From Solanum dulcamara (taxonomy: Eukaryota; Streptophyta; Magnoliopsida; Solanales; Solanaceae): a stretch of 64,000 nucleotides of DNA. Shown piece by piece: positions 59,694-64,000 of this stretch. The stretch lies in the NCBI RefSeq assembly GCF_947179165.1, contig NC_077240.1:52396001-52460000 (forward strand). The letters run 5' to 3'. Below the pieces are notes generated by a model, which was given only the letters and a program-made list of their open reading frames with translations, searched no databases and had not been told where the DNA came from. Each line of letters opens with the position of its first letter. Positions within the stretch are counted from its first letter, which is position 1. The translations under genes and the position numbers were made by a program.

Positions 59694-61679
59694 TAGGGAT
59701 ATACTTCAGTTTTGGTCTTCAAACTGCAGCAAAACAAACAGAAAACAAACGTGAGAAGAGAGAAAAGAGAGGCAGCTTTGGTTCTTGAAGATTAAAGGTG
59801 AGTTTCTCAACTTTCTTCCGTGAATTAATTATATACGGTGTATATTAAGTACGTGGATACGTATATATGTGTTTTAAGACGTTGATGGAACTAAAACTCC
59901 AGCGTTGCAACTGAAATTTGGAAGGACAAAAAAAGGAAAAAACGTGAAAAAGGGCAAGGGAGAGGGCTACGGATTTGACCCTTGTTGGGTAAGCTTCCAG
60001 GTTTCGTTCCGTGAATTAATTATTTGACGTGTACCTAAGTTGTATATTAGTGTTTTATAACCTAAAAATTCAATTTGGGGCAGCGAGGAAGTACCACAAG
60101 CAGCCCGCTCAATTTCAGCACATTGAAGAAGTTCCGAGGCACAATTTCGGCTAGTTTTAACCAATTTCGGGAAAGGTAAGTTCTTCCCCTCTAATTTGAA
60201 GTTTATGATGTTAAATTATGGTGTATTACACACCTTAGGAGCTGCTGGAAGTTGGGTAAAAGGTTTGAAAAGTTCAGCGTTCGAAATTAACGAATTTAGA
60301 ATCGCTATAGTTAAGTTGTTGTCGAAATAAGGTGTTGTGCGCGTGGGGGCTGCTGCTGGTTGTGTTGTGGCGTGTTGCAGGGTCTAAAATTTATCTAAAT
60401 GAGGTGTGGTAGCTTCTGGTTGAAGCCACATTACCCTCCGCTTTTGCAATTAAAGAATTCGCGAAAGAAAAATTAAAAACTCTAGTTTTGGTATCTTAGT
60501 TTTGAGTGAATTGTTGGGGGTTTATATTGAGTAATTTTGTCATAATATGTATATGTATGGGATGATGGTTGCATTGTTGGTTGGCTGCAGGTTCTAAGGA
60601 CATGGTTGGGATTTCGGATAGGGCACATTATAGGGGAGGTGCTGTCCGATTTTCGTTAACATCCTAACTAGTTAAGGAACTAGTCGAGAAGGCGAGCGAA
60701 GGGATGAATGTTATGAATACTCGTGAGTAGTCTAAGTTGCTGAAAAGTCCAAGGTTTTTAATACTTACATTACTTCCATGTTAAATAGGTTTCGAGGACA
60801 ACGATGTGGACGTGATTAAGAGAAGTCCATACAAGGTATGTGAAGCTTTTCTTTGGCGTGTTTTTGGAATAGATATGTAGAGCTATTCTTCTTTTCTTTT
60901 GGCATGTCTTAGATGTAAGTTATAAATGATATGTATATGATATGTGGGATTCAATCCATTTATAAAACCCTGAATATAAGTCGAAACTCTTATTTACTTC
61001 TTGATGTTAGAACTCCTGTAATAGCTGAGTTGTTGCCCTTAAGTCTTTTATGTGATGAAAACTAGTACATGTAAAGCCTATTTATTCTTTCCTTTGGAAT
61101 GGCTTAATTTTAAGTTAAATGGTATATGATATAGGTTTAGAGGTAATTCCATTTATGAGCTCTGATTGTAACTCGTGACTTGTAGTTACTCCTGAACATT
61201 AAAAATCTGAAAGTAGTCAAACTACTATTCTCGAGCCTTCTATATAACGAATAGTAAGTGGAAGTACCAGCTCCCCTCTTTTTAAAGGCTCTAAAATGGT
61301 AAATGCATCTGATTGCATAAGTTGAGTCTTTGACTAGATAACTGTGTCTCTGATTGCATAACTGTGTCTCTGATTGCGTAATCGTGTCTTTGATTGCATA
61401 AACCATGTTTCTGATTGCATAAGCTATACGGCATTGTCTAGATGCATGTCTGTGATTCTTGAGGCCCCAACTGATGTAAGCCCTAATGACATCTAAAGGG
61501 ATACCTCAGATAATTACTCTCCTAGTCTTCAGGTGACGGTTCACTTGACTGTTTCATCGAGTCTTAGATAATGACTTAGTTGCATATGGTTTCTCACTAC
61601 TCTACTCGTGCATACTGTAACCCATCCTTCCTCGAGTCCCATGATGGGCCGGGATATGTTATCGTGCACAGTGTTACTA

Positions 61680-62165
61680 CTTCTTTCACCGCATCCCGGG
61701 CCAGATATGTATAGTTCCACGCACGAGGAGACGATGCCGTACGTGAGGTGTGATATATGTTATATGTTATGACGATACGATTATTCACCGAGTCCCGGCC
61801 CGACAGTAATATGATAGTATATGTGGTGAAATAAGGAAGGAACACCGAGTCCCTCCTTAGAGGGCCGGGTACATATGTATATTATGATGGTACGCTATAG
61901 ACGTATACCACTCCATTCACCGAGTCCCTCACTAAAGGGCCGGATACTTTATGTAGGCATACATATGAGATTAAAGCAATACATTGTGACCCTGAGCCCC
62001 GCAGTGAACTGGGTGTGATACGATGATATACATGATGAGATGATACTGTATACGATGGTATGATACCGTATACGATGATATGATGAAATGAAATGCATTA
62101 TGATATGATGATATGTGATTATGAAGAAGTGATTATAACACCGAGTTCACTAGAGGGCCGGGCAC
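61680..62165 (+). repeat. Dispersed GC-rich hairpin repeats in solo LTR H
   Basis: At least four copies of CACCGAGTCCCTCACTAAAG-type sequence followed by GGCCGGGTAC, spaced 50-170 bp, in an AT-rich context of ATGATATGATG words. These are the reverse-strand counterpart of the minisatellite units at 19424-19790. Confidence 0.8.
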
Positions 62166-62329
62166 AGCATATGATGATGTGTATGATTTACGTATCTTGA
62201 GGTGTAGGTAAAGTAATTCATTTAGTTATTATACTTGTCCCCTGCATCCCTATTTCAGTTATGATCTCAGTTACGATGTGTTATGCTTTACATACTCAGT
62301 ACATATATCATACTGACCCCTCTTTTCTC

Positions 62330-62341
62330 GGGGGGGGGGGG
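62330..62341 (+). repeat. Run of twelve G residues
   Basis: A homopolymer within TTTTCTCGGG...CTGCGTTTC. The same place in the other LTRs of this family (12000 and 22475) has only five to six G. Confidence 0.9.
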
Positions 62342-62826
62342 CTGCGTTTCATGCCCGCAGGTACAGATGTTTATTCTGGAGATCCATCAGCATAGGAGTT
62401 CCTCTTAGCTGTGTCGGAAGTGCTTCACTGTTCTGGAGCCTAAATTTTGATGCTGGTCACTTAATATATATATTTGTACATTCAGGGGTACGGCGGAAGC
62501 CTTGTCCCGCCATATGTTGCTGTTACTATTCTTAGAGGTCTGTAGACATATGTATATGTGGGTTGTTTGTGAGTTAGTTTCGATGTTGCCTATTCGATAT
62601 GTTGTGAATGTTTTTGTTATAGCAGCCTTGTCGGCTCGCGTGCCCTTTCATGATATGATACAAATGAAAGAGGCTACATGTACATGAAAAAGTTTTAAAC
62701 TATTGGGGTTTTTGTATATAGTATCACATCACACACGGTTCAACTTAAGTGTAGTTGATAAATACGCATAAGAGGGTCCAGGTCGGACCCCAGTTGCGGC
62801 CTACTGGGTTGGGTCGTAACAACACT

Positions 62827-63240
62827 ATTCATGGACAATCTACTAAGAGTGTTGGCAACCACATTTGCCTTACCCAAATGGTATAGCATACTCATGTCAT
62901 AGTCCTTCAACATCTTAAGTCATCTTTTTGGTCGAAGGTTCTTATCCTTTTGAGTGAACATATATTGCAAACTTTTGTGATCGGTGAAATCATCCACATG
63001 AACACCATAAAGATAGTGTTTCCACAACTTCAAAGCAAATACCACCACCACCAACTCCAAATCATGATTTGGATAATTCTTCTCAAGTGTCTTGAGTTGC
63101 CTTGAAGCATAAGCTATCACTTTATCATTTTGCATTAGAAAACAACCAAGACCAACTTGTGAAGCATCAAAATACACAATAAACCCATCATAACTTTTTG
63201 GTAAAGTCAACACCGGAGCAGAGGTAAGCTTATCCTTCAA
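62827..63240 (-). pseudogene. RNase H of element D
   Basis: [20 protein letters not shown] leads into [20 protein letters not shown], with the first catalytic Asp intact, then [38 protein letters not shown] and [15 protein letters not shown]. After a stop near 62930 it continues MLYHLGKANVVANTLSRLSM (family: VVADALSR). The 106-codon open core is the best preserved RNase H in the window. The frame is interrupted by solo LTR H just after SMNSV. Confidence 0.88.
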
Positions 63241-64000
63241 CTCTTGGAAGCTTTTCTCACATGCCTTGGACCATTAGAATTTCACCTTCTTTTGAGTTAG
63301 GATAGTCTAGGGTGATGCAATATAAGAGAAACCTTCCACAAACTGTCTATAATAACCAGCTAATCCTAAGAAACTTTGAATATTAGAAGGATTCAATGGC
63401 CTAGGTCAATTTTTAACTGCCTCGGCCTTTTTTGGATCAACCATAATTCCTTCTCCAGAAATAATGTGACCAAGGAAAGCAACTGCCCTTAACAAAAATC
63501 CACATTTTCTAATCTTTGGATACAACTGATAGTGCTTGAGAATGTTCAACATAATCTTTAAGTGATTGGCTTCTCCTTCTCACTTCGATAATAGATCAAA
63601 ATATCATCAATAAATACAATCACAAGCATATCCAAGTATTTCTTGAACATCCTATTCATCAAATCCATGAAAGATGCAGGGGCATTCATTAGTCCATAAG
63701 ACATAATCATGAATTTAAATTTACCATACCGAGTTCTAAAGGACGTCTTTGGAATGTCTCATTGCTTTAGTTGGAGTTTATGATAACCCGATCGTAGATC
63801 AATTTCTGAAAAGTAGCTAGCTCCTTGAAGTTGATCGAACAAGTCATCAATCCTCGAAATTGGATACTTGTTCTTTACGGTGACTTTCTTCAATTGCCGA
63901 TAATCTATACACATTTGGAGTGACCTATCTTTCTTCCTGACAAACAATAAGAAAGCACCCCATGGTGAAATATTTGGCCTTATGAAACCCTTATCCAAAA
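63241..64000 (-). pseudogene. Reverse transcriptase of element D, running off the window
   Basis: From the right: [59 protein letters not shown], then a stop at about 63758. Then [20 protein letters not shown] and [20 protein letters not shown] follow, with both catalytic aspartates intact. A frameshift lies near 63575, then FLGLAGYYRQF follows the usual thumb region. Three in-frame stops (near 63405, 63310, 63274) mean it is dead despite the intact active site. The protease and gag lie beyond 64000. Confidence 0.88.

Larger units (their letters stand above)
59132..62821 (+). repeat. Solo LTR H (TGTTACACCCC family) with TSD ACACT
   Basis: Starts TGTTACACCCCGTACTCTTG and ends GTTGGGTCGTAACA. 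ACACT is duplicated exactly (59127-59131 and 62822-62826). The host reading frame of element D (minus sense SRLSMNSV, then TYIEYKKKK) continues once it is removed. Length is 3690 bp. No PBS, interior or partner LTR. It is related to the LTRs of element G and to the nested LTR at 18647. Confidence 0.95.

Overview
This window looks like plant nuclear heterochromatin. It is a pile of Ty3/gypsy LTR retrotransposons of the chromovirus type, most of them broken and inserted into each other. I find no intact host gene, no functional RNA gene, no CRISPR array and nothing bacterial. The organism is a flowering plant. The LTR styles (termini such as TGTCATGACCC, TGTTACACCCC and TGTAACGACCC; PBS matching initiator-Met tRNA) make me think of Solanaceae such as tomato, potato or pepper, but that is a memory-based inference.

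First stack, 1-29801. The oldest visible layer is a plus-strand gypsy element: decayed internal sequence at 1-1508 and its 3' LTR at 27994-29801. A minus-strand element of unusual form (element A, 1509-27979) sits in it: three LTRs and two internal regions in tandem (LTR-int-LTR-int-LTR), flanked by one perfect 5-bp target-site duplication (TSD), TTAGT. The middle LTR was later split by a complete plus-strand element (element G, 9509-22966, TSD CTTCA), with both LTRs, PBS, decayed pol and polypurine tract (PPT). The G 3' LTR was in turn hit by an inverted solo LTR of a related family (18647-21983), which holds a GC-rich minisatellite. The G internal region carries a 117-bp 5S rRNA-like sequence in antisense.

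Spacer, 29802-30514: A-rich imperfect repeats followed by CT-rich tracts.

Second stack, 30515-64000. A plus-strand element E (5' LTR, PBS, broken gag/protease/RT) is cut at 34917 by the 3' LTR of minus-strand element F, which holds a solo LTR (TSD ATACT). Minus-strand chromovirus B (41253 to about 50480) follows, with recognisable gag, protease, RT, RNase H and integrase-chromodomain, all damaged, and a solo LTR inside (TSD TTCAT). Its 5' LTR is interrupted by an inverted LTR of the same family (B'), which itself holds a solo LTR (TSD GGTAT). B' is then interrupted by minus-strand chromovirus D (54015 to beyond the window). D carries a 5'-truncated LINE in its LTR and a 3.7-kb solo LTR (element H, TSD ACACT) in the RNase H-integrase linker.

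The relative order of insertion can be read from these interruptions, and five insertions have exact 5-bp TSDs. Beyond the stack itself, the most interesting signals are the three-LTR tandem element, the 5S-derived sequence, and a positional regularity: six of the LTR families carry a family-specific short dyad-symmetric motif cluster in U3, about 300-830 bp from the LTR start.
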